Source of the DNA: Erythrocercus mccallii
Lineage: Eukaryota > Chordata > Aves > Passeriformes > Dicruridae
Assembly: GCA_013397435.1 (NCBI GenBank)
Contig: VZRG01001621.1
Location: 16,603 to 80,602, forward strand
Direction: 5' to 3'
Length of the DNA: 64,000 bases
This document shows positions 24,401 to 35,885 of the stretch, one piece after another (within the stretch, counting starts at the first letter, position 1; every line of letters begins with the position of its first letter). The notes beneath the pieces were generated by a model. It saw nothing but the letters and a program-made list of their open reading frames with translations. It did no database searches and was not told the DNA's origin. The position numbers were made by a program, and so were the translations under genes.

Positions 24401-27400
24401 GACAGGCAAGTTGCACACCAAGGTGAAAGAGAAAGGTTAGGCAACAGAGGCTGGAACGCACCTCTCTAGAATACCAAAGAACTTCATTTTCATGTCTGAA
24501 GTACAAAAGTAAGCGATCAACCAAGGAGAAAGAACATTACAGAGCAGAATGAGAAATGAAGTTGCACAGGAGGATAAGGCAGATGAAGTATTAAATTACT
24601 TTTTCCTTAAATGAGGACTGTACACATCACATATTGGGCGTCTGGTTACTTCCCAACCCAAGCTCCAAGCCTGAGAGATGGCAGGAGAATGTTTGGCATT
24701 GCTATTCTAAATTTCAGGGTACATATAATAAATTTATTCTATAAAACCTTGGCTTCTTGATTAAAAGTCAAGCTGCCTTTTTTTTTTTTTTTTGCTATAT
24801 GGTGTGTCCCTTTATTAAATTTCTCCCTTACTGCAGGAGGCATGAATAGAAAGGGATTGAGTTCATGGTTATTGTATTTAATTTTATTCTCAGACTCTCC
24901 AAGCAGCTGATACTGGAGCAGGGTAACAGGGGAAGAAAACAGTGTCAAAAATGAACGCTGTGAGAAGCCCATTTCCACTCAGTGCTTCTGCCCCTGCAGC
25001 TTGCAACACCTCAGGATCAAGATGGGGAGGGCAAAGAACAGTCTAAGACACTTATGGTTTGCAGTGATCCCGGGAAGCATTCAAAATCAGCTCACAAAGC
25101 CAATTCACCTTAAAAGTTTGAAAGGCAAAAAGGAAAAATATATACTCTTATGAAGAGCCAAACACGTTCAACCACTCATAGAAAGATCAATTTGTTTGCT
25201 TTCTGCTCTTCTCTCTCCATATTTAGGCAGTTTTTAAAGTCTTACTTCTTATCTGAGTAAGTGTAATCAGAAACTGTCATCATACACCATCTCTGACAAA
25301 AAGAAGTCCCAAGTGAGGCTGTGTAATCAACGTTCCTTCCTCCATTAAGAGTTTGGGTATTATACTAATTAATGTTTATCTCACTTTGATTGCTCCTGAA
25401 GTCTGATTTGCAGGTGTTTCAACATTTGCATATTACCCTGTTCCTGTGATGCTGAATGGCTTTGCAGACTGGAGAGTGATCAAGGTTGCCAGGTTATCCT
25501 CAGCAGGATCCAGCATATATCACTCTCCACAGGTCACATTCTCACATAAAAACCATTTCATTTTGATTTTTAATCTCTCATTTCACAAGGCACTCCCACT
25601 ACTGTGAATTAAGTTTACGTAAAACTGGAATCTTAGAATTTTGACCTACCATCACAGCACCCTTCTCCCTATTCCCCTGCAGCTTGCTCTCCACTCTAGA
25701 AAAGCAGCTTCTCTTTTTCCCTTCACAGAAAAAGTTCCCTTCACAAACAAGTTCTTCTTTAACCTTCCAAGCTTTTTACTTGCCTTATACCAGTGACTGG
25801 TCTGAAAGTAGATGTGCTTTTGTTTTTTTAGAAGAAATATATACTAAATATAAAGTCAGTGTCATACTAAGCAGTAAGTCTGTGCTTGCAAATAAAGTAC
25901 ACCATTAGATCTTTACACTATACAGGCTACTTTTGGTCTATCTACTTCTCCTTTAACAGTGTTTATATACATATACAACACAGGTTTTACCATCAGTGAC
26001 AACTTTTGGGAAAGATGACTTTAAGAACTCCATTACTTCTAAAAGAAGCAATGGAAAAAGAGGTTCTTTAGCAGTACTGCTGGAGTTTCACAGGTGACCT
26101 TTTGAGTTCCTCCACTGGCAGTGGAATTGCTTCCCAAGGCAGCAGCCATAGGAAGAGTCTTGAGATAGTAGGCAGCTGATGATAGTCAGTACAGAATCAC
26201 AAAACCATAGAATAGTTTGGCTTGGAAGGGACACTTAAAGGCCATCTAGTCCAAGCCCCTGCAGTAGGCAGGGACATCTTCAGATGATCAAGCTGGTCAG
26301 AGCCTTAGCCAACCTGGCTTTGAATACTCTGAGCAACTGTTCTGGTGTTTTACCAGCCTCATCCCAGAATATGTCTTCATTATATTTAGTCTGAATCTAC
26401 CCTCTTAATTTAAAACCAGTACTCTTTATCCTATCACAACACACCCTGCTAAGAAGTTTGTCCTCATCTCTCTTATAAGCCCCTTTTAGGTACTGACAGG
26501 CTGCAATAAGGTCTCCTCTGAGTCTTCTCCAGGCTGAACAAACCCAACTCTCTCAGCCTTTCCTCAGAGGAGAGGAGTTGTAATAACAGATAGCAGTACT
26601 GTAACTAGTAAAAGTTACTAGAAAAGTATAGTAACTGGTTTGTTACCTTTAGAGTCTCCACTCATCCTTGCAAAAATCTCCTAAGTATTTACTCGCTGAA
26701 GCTCAATCTTTTTGTAATAATAGCCTTAAGTGTTTTCAGTTTTGTTTTTCTTCTTTTTTTTTAATCACTTGTGAAAGGAGGGCTAATCCTGTTTGGACAG
26801 AATTTTACAAGACTGTAAAACAAAAATTTTGTTTCCATGTTGCTTGAAGTAATAGATCTTACTTGGCAGATAGCTTGAGAAGGTGTTTTGGCACCTTGTA
26901 ACCTTAAATTAATCAACTGTGTGTAGACAAACATTAGGTTCCTCACTCTCCCATCAAAGCTCCTTTCTCAGACTAGCCTGAGATCTTCCTCCTTGTCTGT
27001 CCCCATTGAAAAGAAAATGTGTATTAATACAGAGTCACAGGAAACAAACTGAAAAAATGCCCAGGTGACCCTGTTGTGAGCTATATTTGGGGTTGGGAGA
27101 GCTAATGCCTTTAAAAAGAACTGAGATTGCTCTGGATCATTGAGATCATGTCTGATTTTACACAGACAATATTTCTGTAACACAGCTCACTCTTATTCGA
27201 CATTATGCTCCAGTTTCCCTACCAGGAATAGTTACAGGAGACAGATCAGCCTGGACTGAAATGTCTGATCTGTGCCCTCTCCCAGGTGGGGCTGAAGAGA
27301 AATTCATAAGCCACCAGCCAGAGATGTTGTTTCTTCTGAGCTTCACCTGAAGGTAGGAACAGCAGGAGAGCAGCAGTGACAAGTGGTCACCCCAGCCCTT

Positions 27401-30400
27401 CTAGGCTGTGTCTCACTTGGAGATACATCTCCATGATCATGTGGGAGGAGTGACATTTGCAGAGCCTTCCTCCCCCCTCTGGCCAGGCAGTCCGGAAGTT
27501 TCTGTTTATTCTTAGCTTTCCTCCATACCTTCTAAATGGTTTTAAATCAATTTTCTTGACCAAGGTAAGTACCACTCAGTTACACGTGTAGCAAAAAAAC
27601 AACGAAGTGGTCCTCCCTAAAGGTCTTGCCCTGATGTAAGGCTGAATATATCAGGAAAGATGAGCTTCCACTCCTTCATTGGGACGGAGGTTTTTCACAC
27701 CATGACAGCACACAGCACAAACACTGCTCCTTGTCTTTGGTGAGTTGACCTCACCAAAACAAGTCATTGTCATCAAGAATAAGAATACTGAGCAAAACAC
27801 GCCTGCCTCCAGAGCAGTACATGATTCCTGGTGATAGTTCACACTCTCATAGTTCTGTAAGAAAACGACTGCTTTTCTTTGCATTTAATCAAATATCCTT
27901 AGAACTTCATAGCTTTTCACCCAAAAATCTCCAAGCAATTTTCAAGTGTTAATTAAGTCTTGGCTGCTCGTGAAATAAGAGTGGAATCATTTCCTCCCTG
28001 GAACGAAGAAAACCTAGGGAAATACACAGTACAGTCTCAGCAGATCACATTTTCAGTCCATAGTTCACTAACTTGAACAATTCTGCATTAATTCACAGGA
28101 CTTACCACACACCTTTCAGTAGCTGCTTAATTTTCCATTTTACTGAGTTTAAGGCCACCTGTGCAAGTTCATCTGCCTTTTTCAGTATCTCCCCATTGCC
28201 AAATCCACCCCACTGCTGCTCTCCGGAATGAACTACAGCCAGCAAGGACTGACACAAGATACTGACCATTCTCTCACCACCACCACCACCACCACCACCA
28301 CTTCTTTCTTGGGATCCAAAATGTAGCCTTTACCCACATTTAAGGCACATTTTTACAAGTAAAGGTTTTTGCATTGACTTGAAATTTTCTCTACTTCCAA
28401 GTAGCTGATGGCAATCACATGAAATTTTACTTGCAGATCACAAGTTGAACCCTTCAGTCTCCTTTTCAATAACACATATCTAAAAGCTATAATTTACAAG
28501 TTAGTGCTAACTCTATAAAAACTGCTGTCCTGCACATTTGGACTTGAATACTCAGGAGAAGGAAAGCCCAACCAAGACAAAGGAATTGCTACCATAAAAT
28601 GTCTGTTTAAAGACAACTACACTTCATGTCTTCTCAGAACTCTTACTTCCTTTCTGACTTTGGTCACGTAATAAGGGTCTGCCTCTGTGGTCTTCCCTCA
28701 CTGTGCTGATCTGTTGAAGTTGTAATCAGATACTTGGTAAATGACCTTTGAAGCACAATTTGGAGTATCCAGGTCATTCTGGTTTGCACTTAGTACTATG
28801 TTTCTGCTTATCATGTTTGTTGCAGTGAACTCTGCACTTTTCAACAGCTCACATCTCTGTGAAATTTCTTCTATTTCCTTGCACTCGCTGCTTTTGCTCA
28901 GCAATGATCCTCTTCAGCATCCTGTGAGAGCTAGTGCGAATTCCCAAGATTCCGCTATATCGAAATTTTTTGCTACAATTAAAACAAGTCCAACTACATA
29001 AGGCAGACTTTCTCAGAAACAGTTACCAGTCCTTTACCGGTTACAAAACCTCCTTGCTAACTTTGCTTTTCCTTTTCTCACCCTTGCTTGTCTTAACAGG
29101 TCCTCCTCTTTCAAAACAGGCGTCCTTCTCTTAAAGGAAATATTTCTTCACATATCTTTTGCAAATGAAGTTCTATATTTAATAATATTTACTCCTCAGA
29201 AACAGAGGTTGTTTAGTGTTACTTCTTCATTTTCCTACAATCAATTGCAGTCACACTCAAATCTCCAAAGGCATTTTCTATTATATGCCCATCAACAACC
29301 TAATTTGAGTGCGCTTCTTCAACAAATTAGAGCAACTCTTTATGATACCTTATCCATCTAACACCTTTCCCGAGTGATTACAGCACTTTCTTTTCAAACT
29401 ACCAGTCACTGGGACAAAACAACAGAGAGAACTGCACTGTGGAGACCATGAACTTCCTTGCTTCTTGGTACTGAGCCACTGGAATGTTATATATATGTTT
29501 ATATCTACTGGAATGTTATATATACAACATATATTACCAGAAAGCTATTCCTACTGCACTCACACAGAGCAGAAGTGCAACAGCTTTACCTCCTCTTCTA
29601 AATGGAATGTCTTATTGCCTCTTAGGCCCATCAAACGTTTTCAGATTCAGCTTTGCTGGTTGATGTAAAACAAGAGTCCTAAAAGTAAATTAAAATGCAA
29701 ATACCTGGTTTTATAATGCACATTAATCCAGAAAAAGGATCATATTCTTGGATAAATTAAGAAGGGAATCCAATTCACCATGCTGTGCCAGGGAGAGTAG
29801 GGGATAAAAATTATTCACGGCACAGCACGGTGAATTCCTTCAATAAAATGTTTGTCTGGTGGATTTAGAGGAGGGGATGAAAGTTTCTGGAGCATGGGTT
29901 AAAGAATTTGGATGGTAAAGTGTGTTAAAGAGAAACCCCAGGTGGGTAATTTAGCTTCTGGAGGATTTAGATGGAAGAAAACCAGAAACTCCTTCATTAA
30001 CACCTACAAATGAGTCTCCTGTCTCCAAAAGCACTGCTCTGTCTCAGCTGTCAGTTGCATTTACACCTAAACCCTTACAACCTTCCCTATTTGCAAAGCC
30101 CCACAGCACTACAGCAAGTCAGAAAGATGTACCATGGAAAGGGAATTTAATGTGCCAGTCAAGTGTGAAGAACAGACCTTTGGCACTGGTGTTCCTCCCT
30201 CAACTCTCCCCTCAGTGTGCACACTCCCATAGGAGCGAGCCTGTAATACACATTTCAAGCCACTCAGTATTATTTTCCAGACAGTTTTCTCCATGCTGGA
30301 TTGCTAATGGAAGTCATGCCTGTAAAACAAAATGACTTGTTTGAATCTCTTCCTCCAGGGATGACTGAGTACACAAAAGTCATCCACAGGAACAAAAATT

Positions 30401-33400
30401 TACTCCAACACATGTGAGCCTCCAGTGTCTGAAGCTCGTTGAGAAGGTAGAGCTATCACTTTGTGTAATAAAAGAATAACATGGCAGTTGTGTCAAGAAT
30501 AGTGGGAGTGGGAGAATCTAACTATATTGCCAAAACTGTGGGCTAAGAAATAAGGGAACACTTCTGCTGTGAGGCACACAATGATTTGTTGTTATGATTT
30601 GCTTCTCCTTGCCTGTTTCCAGAGAGTTATAGCCACAGCCACTTGCAGTCAGGAACTGAAGGTAAAGGAATTACTCTCTGGATGGGGAAGTTCGTAAGAT
30701 CTTTGCCAAAACCCTTTTAATTAACAGAGACTTATCACTAGACAAAATTAGCTCACAAAGAACTTGAAGGCTGCTACTCAATACTGAATTTTCTCCAACA
30801 AGGAACAGAGTAAAACCAAGAGACTTCCCTCTCAGCATTAAAAAAACTATGAACTAAAATAAATCAACAATTCATATGTACTGAAATTACCTTAGTTTCT
30901 CCTTGCTGTTTGCCTTTCCTATTGCACATGCCATGTGTTTTAAAGCAAACTGTCTCTGATTTCCACAAGATATTCTACTACTGCTTTAAGAGTAGAAGGA
31001 ATCTTCTCACGAGCTCCTCAAAGTCTGAAATTGTTGAGTGTCTCCTGCCTGCTTAGCAGGTTTGAGACTAATTCCAGAAGTAGAACACCTCTCCTGCAGT
31101 TTTGCATGGATCAGATCCCAGAAGATCTGAAGCTTAAGGATTTTAGCAGCATCCAGAAAGAGTTGTGACCTGGTCTCTTGTAGAACAGTCACACTCCCTT
31201 TGCCTCGTTTGGGGGGTGTAGGATGCCTGTGGAGTGCCAGCTGCTCCCAACCTTCCAAGCATACTGATCGATCACACCCTCGTGTCACCTTCTAAAGTCT
31301 TCTTCCTACAGTCTAGGAACCTCTCCGAAGTTACATCTTCACCAGCTGTCACAGTTAACTTCCAGAGGATCATGGCAATCGTAACAAATGAATGGTGCCT
31401 TACAAAGTGTGTGCTACACTTAAAAGGAAAATAAATCCATGTTACTTGGACATACATCTACAAAAATAACAGCTTCCCGGCAAAACGTCTTCCCCGCACT
31501 CCATTTCCTCATGTCTGCAGGACATTCCACTCACTCTTTACCTCACTGCTTCTGCTTTATCTTCCTGGCAGCAAATGACTGCTCCTACAGCCTCTCAAGA
31601 GAGGTATCTAAAACTAAACTAGACCCAGCATCCTCTTTCAGATGACCTCTGGGACAACTTCAAAGTGCCACGAGGCACCTTGTTGTTAAACAAGAGTCAT
31701 AACACTCTCAAATCAACCAGAGAAAAATGGATTCCCTGCGCTACAGTGCATCTCTTGGTGTAAACTCATCTGCACGGTGAGCCATCACAGTGGACAGCTC
31801 TCTTCTTAGAAAGGTGCAACCCTTGCAGCCAGCAGAGGAACAAACACAATGCAGTGTCCAAGCTCCGAGTTACATCCCAGAGCCCCACTGCACAACAAAA
31901 AGCACAGTACAGCTTGCAGCAAGATCTTGGCAAGTTTCCATTCCACAGATCTCCTAAATTAAATACATTTACAATGATGTATTCAGTCCCCCACTTCCAC
32001 TATTGATCATAATGACTAATCACAGTAGTAAGTTTAAAACAAGGAGAGCTTTATAACACCCAAATATACCTCATGATTAACATTTTGTTGGTATTTTCAA
32101 TTTCAGAACTACTCACATCTCAGCTCTGCTCCTGTCCTCAAGATCCCTTAAGGCTCTGCTGCCCAGCCAGCTACTCCTTACCTTCCTTATCACATCCTTA
32201 CCAGACTTCTTCCCCACCCCAACAGCATTTTCACAGTGCTTTTGTTTTCCAGCTACGGTTTTTAGAAGTGTGGCTCTCAGTTAAAACTTTTGCTTAGTAT
32301 TAAAGCAAAATATGTAATATGAAATTAGTTCAAATCCAGCTGGGGAGGAAACAGGATACACTGGTTTAGCAAAGTATTATTCCAGACAAGCAAGACAATG
32401 AACAAAGATTTAAAAAAATAACAACCAGAAAATCTTCCATAAACTGAAACAAAGAAGTACAAGCTTGGGAAATTTTGTACGCTGGACAATTTGGGGTTGG
32501 ATCATTGGCAAAGGAAACCAGGACCTTGATAACAACCTTCCAATCCCAAGTATTTGATTTCTTTCTACTACTGTAACACTCCATGAGATAACTTGCAAAA
32601 GCAATTACTCAAAAGCGAACACTTTGAATAGCAAACGGACAATATTAGAGATTATTAACATTTCCTGCAGACACAAACTCCTCAGAAACTGAGAAATCCT
32701 GAAGGACAAGCCTACCTAACTAGGGGGGCATATCAGGAAATCTAAACTCATCACTTTATTTCAAGTATTTATCACAACAACATTCCTGTAAAATATTCCA
32801 AAGCACATGATTCCAACACAAGCTCCCACCTTTTCCCATTACCAATACTAGTAATGAGAAAAAAATAGACAAAAGACTACTGTTCATTGAGGGTTTAAAC
32901 TGGTCATCCATCTCCTGTGACCTGTATCAAAAACCCTTCTTAAAAGCCCAGGAGTTAAATTCAAATAGATGTTATGTCAGATTGGCTATGTTAGGATATT
33001 TATGTTTTAAGCAGTACAATATCTCAGTAACTACAGGCAGCGAATCTGATCTTTACGGCAGCTTCCACAACAGATTAATTACTTGGATTCAGTTAACACA
33101 CACAAGCTTAAAACTTCCACTACTTCAAAGCATAAACTTGAGAAGGACATGCAGCCTCTTGGTCTCGTCTTAGCACTGATATCAGCACCAAGAGAACAGG
33201 ACTTCCTCAGCAGAAGGCACTGCTGGACAGCACAGGCCTAAGACATCAATCTACTGCCCAGCAGCCAAAGCTGAGAGCTTTGATGTTGAAAAAAATGAAT
33301 GTGAAAAAAGTCAGGTGGGTCTCTGCTCCTGAGGGTTAGGGATATGATGGAGAGGGATGCTGAGCAGATGTATCCTGCTCTTTCTAAATGATTCCTGATT

Positions 33401-35885
33401 GCAGTCCAGGCCTGTGCTCCAAGCCTGGGCCAGCGGGGATGCTCTGGGTCTCAGCCATAGTTTACCTCTGGTGTTTTGTACCCACACACCCCTTGACTGT
33501 CTATGAACTAACGAACTCTGCATGAACTCTCATTCACCAAGTACCTTGCCACAGTTAAGAGCAAGGAAGTTTCTTTGAGAATGATTGGAAAGAAGAGAGG
33601 TTGGCAGAGACTTGTCACATGGGTTATTTCCCAGATTGCCCAAAAAGGAGGGAAGAGGAGGAAAGCTCCCTGTATTTTCTTCTAATTCCCTAAATGGAAA
33701 GGTATTTTTCTTGTGCCATCTTGACATGTTAATTTTAAGAATTCATACCCAATTGTCATGTCAGCAACAACTCTGAGCAGAAACTTTGATTAGCTAAAAT
33801 GGAAACAAAGATCTGGTTGTGGAAATATTCCATTTTTTATAGAGAGTAAGAGACAGTTTCACTCCACCTTCAACAAAGCACAGATTGGCTTGCCACTCTC
33901 AAAAGCACTGTACCAATCCACCAGTTCCCACAAAACAACCTCAGAACATCTGCATCTTTGTAGTACTGAAGTAACAAGTTGGACACACTCAGCCAAGTCT
34001 CCCACAGTGAACAAGTTTCCTGTCCTTCAACACTGCAAGCTGCTCTTTTCAGAGGTCAAAACAGTCAGCTTCCCCAGATAAGGCAGCTCCTTCCTGGAAA
34101 CAGAAGACAGAGCTGCCTTATCTCAGGAAAGGGAAGATAAAAGGTCACTCTTCACTAAGTGGCAAAGCTCTCACCTTGAAAGCTTTGCCCCTTGATATGG
34201 AACAACCAAGGTCATGGAACTTCTAATCAGATGCCTGCATAATTACTAAATTGCTCTTAATTATATCAGCAAGCCAAGACCTCACTGGAAAGGCAAAGCA
34301 AACAAGAAGCCAATGAAGCCTTCTCTGTTGTTGGAGCAAATTTGTAATTAAAAGTCATGAGTGCACCAAAGAGTGAGGGAACAGCATCACAGTCACTGCT
34401 CAGTACTCGGGAGTGACTTGCATACAAAGCAGCAGGCTTGTCTCCCTAGGGAAATTACAGGGCACTGTGCTAGACAGCAGAGAGGAGAGGCAAAATACGG
34501 AAAAATAGAGACAGAGAAAGAGCGATTCCTGTTTTATCAAGAGCCTCATTTACCCCACAGAGAGAGACAGCACTGCCAACCAGGCCCAAATTTAAAAAGC
34601 GCTTTCCACATGTTTATGGCAGCTCCAGAATGCCTTCTCCCATCATGAAGTGTTCCCCTACTTTGAAGAGCACAAATGAAGAAGACCTTGTGTTCAACCT
34701 AATCCAGCCCACATGCAGCCCTTACCCACTATTTTAGTGGAAAACTTTAGTTTCCCTCAATAACCCCAGCTCAGTCTTAAAGACTTCTCTTTCTCTTCAA
34801 AGCATCACTATCAGAAACCACAGAACTTCAACCCACCCTTAAAAAAACCTTCCAAAACACAAAAAAAGATAGAATGTCATGACCCTGCTCACACCATAAT
34901 AAATTAAACTAGATAGTCATGGGACCTGCTGAACTCAAAGCATGTGCTTTTTCTGATTAGAATATGAGAAGAAAAATGCCAATCCCTCCCAATGCTTCCC
35001 TCCCAATGATACTACACACCATATCAGAGACCGAGATGTGAAAGATGGCACAGGACAGAAAAAGGCACTATGTTATCTACCATCATTTGCAAGCAAACAC
35101 AAGAATCTCTCTGATCTGCTTGATAGACAATCTTATAGATCCAATCCTAAAGATGATCATATGCAAGAGGTGCCAAGTCTGGACCAAATCCTTGAAGAGG
35201 TGGACTTTGACGGATTATGATACTGTGGCAAGAAACCCAGTCTCACTCAGGGCACTCAGCCCTTCCAACACACAAAAAGGGAAGTGTCAAACACCAAAAG
35301 CCCAAAGAGAACAGTTTGTATATTGCAGAGATCAGAACAAAGAGACATTTTCTATTTCACTGCTTCAAGTACGATGACCCAAAAAGACACATCTTCAAGA
35401 TACTCTAAATAACAAAGCCTCCCCTTTAAAACACGAGCAAGAAGAAATAAAGGATAAGTGCAGCAGAACCAGTAATGCAATTGGTGGAAGTCTGCCACTG
35501 AATAAAAAATTAATAACCAACAATCTCTGGCTAACTGCAGCCATTTCATTATGCTTAACTTTGATAGACTCGAATCTAATAAACTCGTATTGAAGTGCAT
35601 CTGGTCCTTTTTCATCCCTTTTCTGAACTTCCATTGCTTCCCAACACAATGCCCTTTCATTGCTGCAACCTAATCACAGCACTCTGATTTGTAATGCTGA
35701 ATGCTAAGCACTCAACCCCCCAGGAGAGCACTTTACCTGTTGAAGATATCGCCTGACACCTTTTGCAGATACTGAAGTGCATCTGCCACCTGCTGCACAG
35801 CCTCCTCCCTGCGTAGGTCTGGCTGGATCAGGGGCACTGAGTATGTCTGCCCTTCCAAAAAGCGCTTCTGGGCTACTGTGGCCAT
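9303..35885 (-). CDS. WASHC1: WASHC1 (WASH1), WASH complex Arp2/3 activator, complete CDS
   Basis: WASH is the nucleation-promoting subunit of the endosomal WASH complex: it activates Arp2/3 to build branched actin for retromer-dependent sorting. Ten coding exons (minus strand, 5' to 3'): 35737-35885, 19857-19968, 19017-19160, 14051-14187, 12994-13129, 11737-11941, 11076-11240, 10697-10855, 10028-10096, 9303-9454. Phases join without error to 475 residues plus TAG; the human protein is about 465. WAHD1 covers roughly residues 1-165. A proline-rich linker begins at 303 with nine consecutive Pro. The C-terminal VCA module follows: WH2 (LLESIRQAGGIGKANLR) about 369-385, connector (LMSDLFNKLVLRRKG) 412-426, and an acidic tail with Trp473 ending DDWES. 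The start has a good Kozak context (A at -3, G at +4). No broken residue is seen, so this is an intact gene, unlike the many human WASH pseudogenes. Confidence 0.97.
10028..10096 (-). CDS. WASHC1: WASHC1 coding exon 9 (connector)
   Basis: The exon encodes VRATGQGGDLMSDLFNKLVL and then RRK(G), the amphipathic connector helix of the VCA module. The acceptor is TGTTTCAG and the donor AAAG/GTACTG. Confidence 0.96.
10697..10855 (-). CDS. WASHC1: WASHC1 coding exon 8 (WH2)
   Basis: The exon encodes ASVQGAPKEVVNPSSGRAS, LLESIRQAGGIGKANLRSVK and ERKLEKKKQKEQEQ. The Leu-Leu-x-x-Ile-Arg core plus the following basic run is the actin-binding WH2 motif. Confidence 0.96.
11076..11240 (-). CDS. WASHC1: WASHC1 coding exon 7 (proline-rich linker)
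   Basis: The exon encodes DLQDAELL, nine Pro, LPPVMPTPVPPPPPLPQP and a Ser/Glu-rich end ...SEESSSTVPA. The template strand is correspondingly G-rich (11182-11217). Such linkers bind profilin and SH3 domains in related proteins. Confidence 0.93.
11737..11941 (-). CDS. WASHC1: WASHC1 coding exon 6
   Basis: The exon encodes VAENYFYVPDLGQVPEIDVP, SYLPDLPGIAADLMYSADLG, PGIAPSAPSSAIPELPTFNT and ESVEPLQP. The YVPDLG..PEIDVPSYLPDLPGIA stretch is highly characteristic of WASH. Confidence 0.97.
12994..13129 (-). CDS. WASHC1: WASHC1 coding exon 5
   Basis: The exon encodes (L)YKKYVFLDPLAGAVTKTHV, ALETETEEKLFDAPLSITKR and GQLDQQ. This region holds the conserved KKYV Lys pair; human Lys220 in this neighbourhood is the reported regulatory ubiquitination site. 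Confidence 0.96.
14051..14187 (-). CDS. WASHC1: WASHC1 coding exon 4
   Basis: The exon encodes EKLKYFPVCVSTKIHQEDDA, EEGLGSLPRNISSLSSLLLF and NTTEN(L). The acceptor is TTACAG and the donor CT/GTGAGAG. Confidence 0.96.
14188..19016 (-). other. WASHC1 intron (4.8 kb) with solo LTR
   Basis: The intron lies between coding exons 3 and 4. Apart from the LTR at 18127-18450 it holds unannotated sequence; 15440-16290 is noticeably AT-rich. No further exon is evident. Confidence 0.75.
18121..18456 (+). mobile_element. Solo LTR of an endogenous retrovirus with 6-bp target duplication
   Basis: A 324-bp element at 18127-18450 starts TGTGGG and ends GCGACA, that is TG...CA. It is flanked on both sides by the direct repeat CAGCAC (18121-18126 and 18451-18456). 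Inside, in order: two CCAAT boxes (18304-18308 and 18333-18337), TATAAAAA (18363-18370) and AATAAA (18388-18393), the layout of U3 and R on the plus strand. No gag, pol or env sequence is present. A 6-bp duplication is typical of class II (ERVK-like) insertions. It lies antisense to WASHC1. Confidence 0.8.
19017..19160 (-). CDS. WASHC1: WASHC1 coding exon 3
   Basis: This phase-0 exon of 48 codons encodes VFSSAKYPAPERLQEYSSVF, AGAEDPAKQRPRHKIQSKHR and MLDEKALQ. KVFSSAKYPAP and RHKIQSKHR are WAHD1 hallmarks. Confidence 0.97.
19857..19968 (-). CDS. WASHC1: WASHC1 coding exon 2
   Basis: The exon encodes (R)ISQRVEASRAQLQAIGER, VTLAQAKIEKIKGSKKAIK. It is a helical, heptad-like part of WAHD1. The acceptor is GCCTCCTAG and the donor AAG/GTAGTG. 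Confidence 0.96.
24778..24794. repeat. Poly(T)17 tract
   Basis: Seventeen T in a row on the plus strand. This could be the tail of a minus-strand retroposed sequence, but no parent element is recognisable beside it. Confidence 0.7.
26191..26576 (-). mobile_element. CR1 LINE 3' fragment
   Basis: ACAGAATCAC...CATAGAATAGTTTGG, then GGAAGGGACACTTAAAGGCC and ATCTAGTCCAAGCCCCTGCA, match the reverse complement of the CR1 3' end. It continues to GAACAAACCCAACTCTCTCA. It is truncated at its 5' end, as CR1 copies usually are. Confidence 0.9.
28275..28301. repeat. (CAC)9 microsatellite
   Basis: Nine perfect CAC triplets inside WASHC1 intron DNA. Confidence 0.95.
29478..29530. repeat. 29-bp tandem duplication
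   Basis: ACTGGAATGTTATATATA occurs at 29478 and again at 29507, with AT-rich alternating sequence between and after. Confidence 0.7.
29761..29842. repeat. 18-bp-arm inverted repeat (hairpin)
   Basis: Arm AATTCACCATGCTGTGCC (29772-29789) pairs with GGCACAGCACGGTGAATT (29819-29836), with one mismatch that becomes G-U in a minus-strand transcript. The loop is 29 nt. GAAGG/CCTTC adds an outer 5-bp stem beyond a one-sided bulge. Confidence 0.75.
34076..34123. repeat. Perfect 14-bp inverted repeat carrying two GATA motifs
   Basis: AGATAAGGCAGCTC (34076-34089) and GAGCTGCCTTATCT (34110-34123) are exact reverse complements around a 20-nt loop. Each arm holds AGATAAG, the canonical WGATAR site, in opposite orientations. 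Confidence 0.85.
34161..34189. repeat. 9-bp hairpin next to the GATA inverted repeat
   Basis: GGCAAAGCT (34161-34169) and AGCTTTGCC (34181-34189) pair perfectly around an 11-nt loop. Confidence 0.65.
35737..35885 (-). CDS. WASHC1: WASHC1 coding exon 1 (start codon)
   Basis: The exon encodes MATVAQKRFLEGQTYSVPLI, QPDLRREEAVQQVADALQYL and QKVSGDIFN(R). The acceptor TTCCCTTAG lies five bases before ATG, so the 5' UTR is spliced. GQTY.VP.IQPDLRREEAVQQ is the WASH N-terminal signature. The donor is CAACAG/GTAAAG at its low-coordinate end. Confidence 0.97.

Larger units (their letters stand above)
19969..35736 (-). other. WASHC1 giant intron (15.8 kb)
   Basis: The intron separates coding exons 1 and 2. 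It contains a CR1 tail (26191-26576), (CAC)9, a short tandem duplication, and three hairpins listed separately. The minus-strand frame at 21247-21588 (113 codons with one hydrophobic stretch) has no recognisable family. No nested gene could be supported. Confidence 0.75.
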
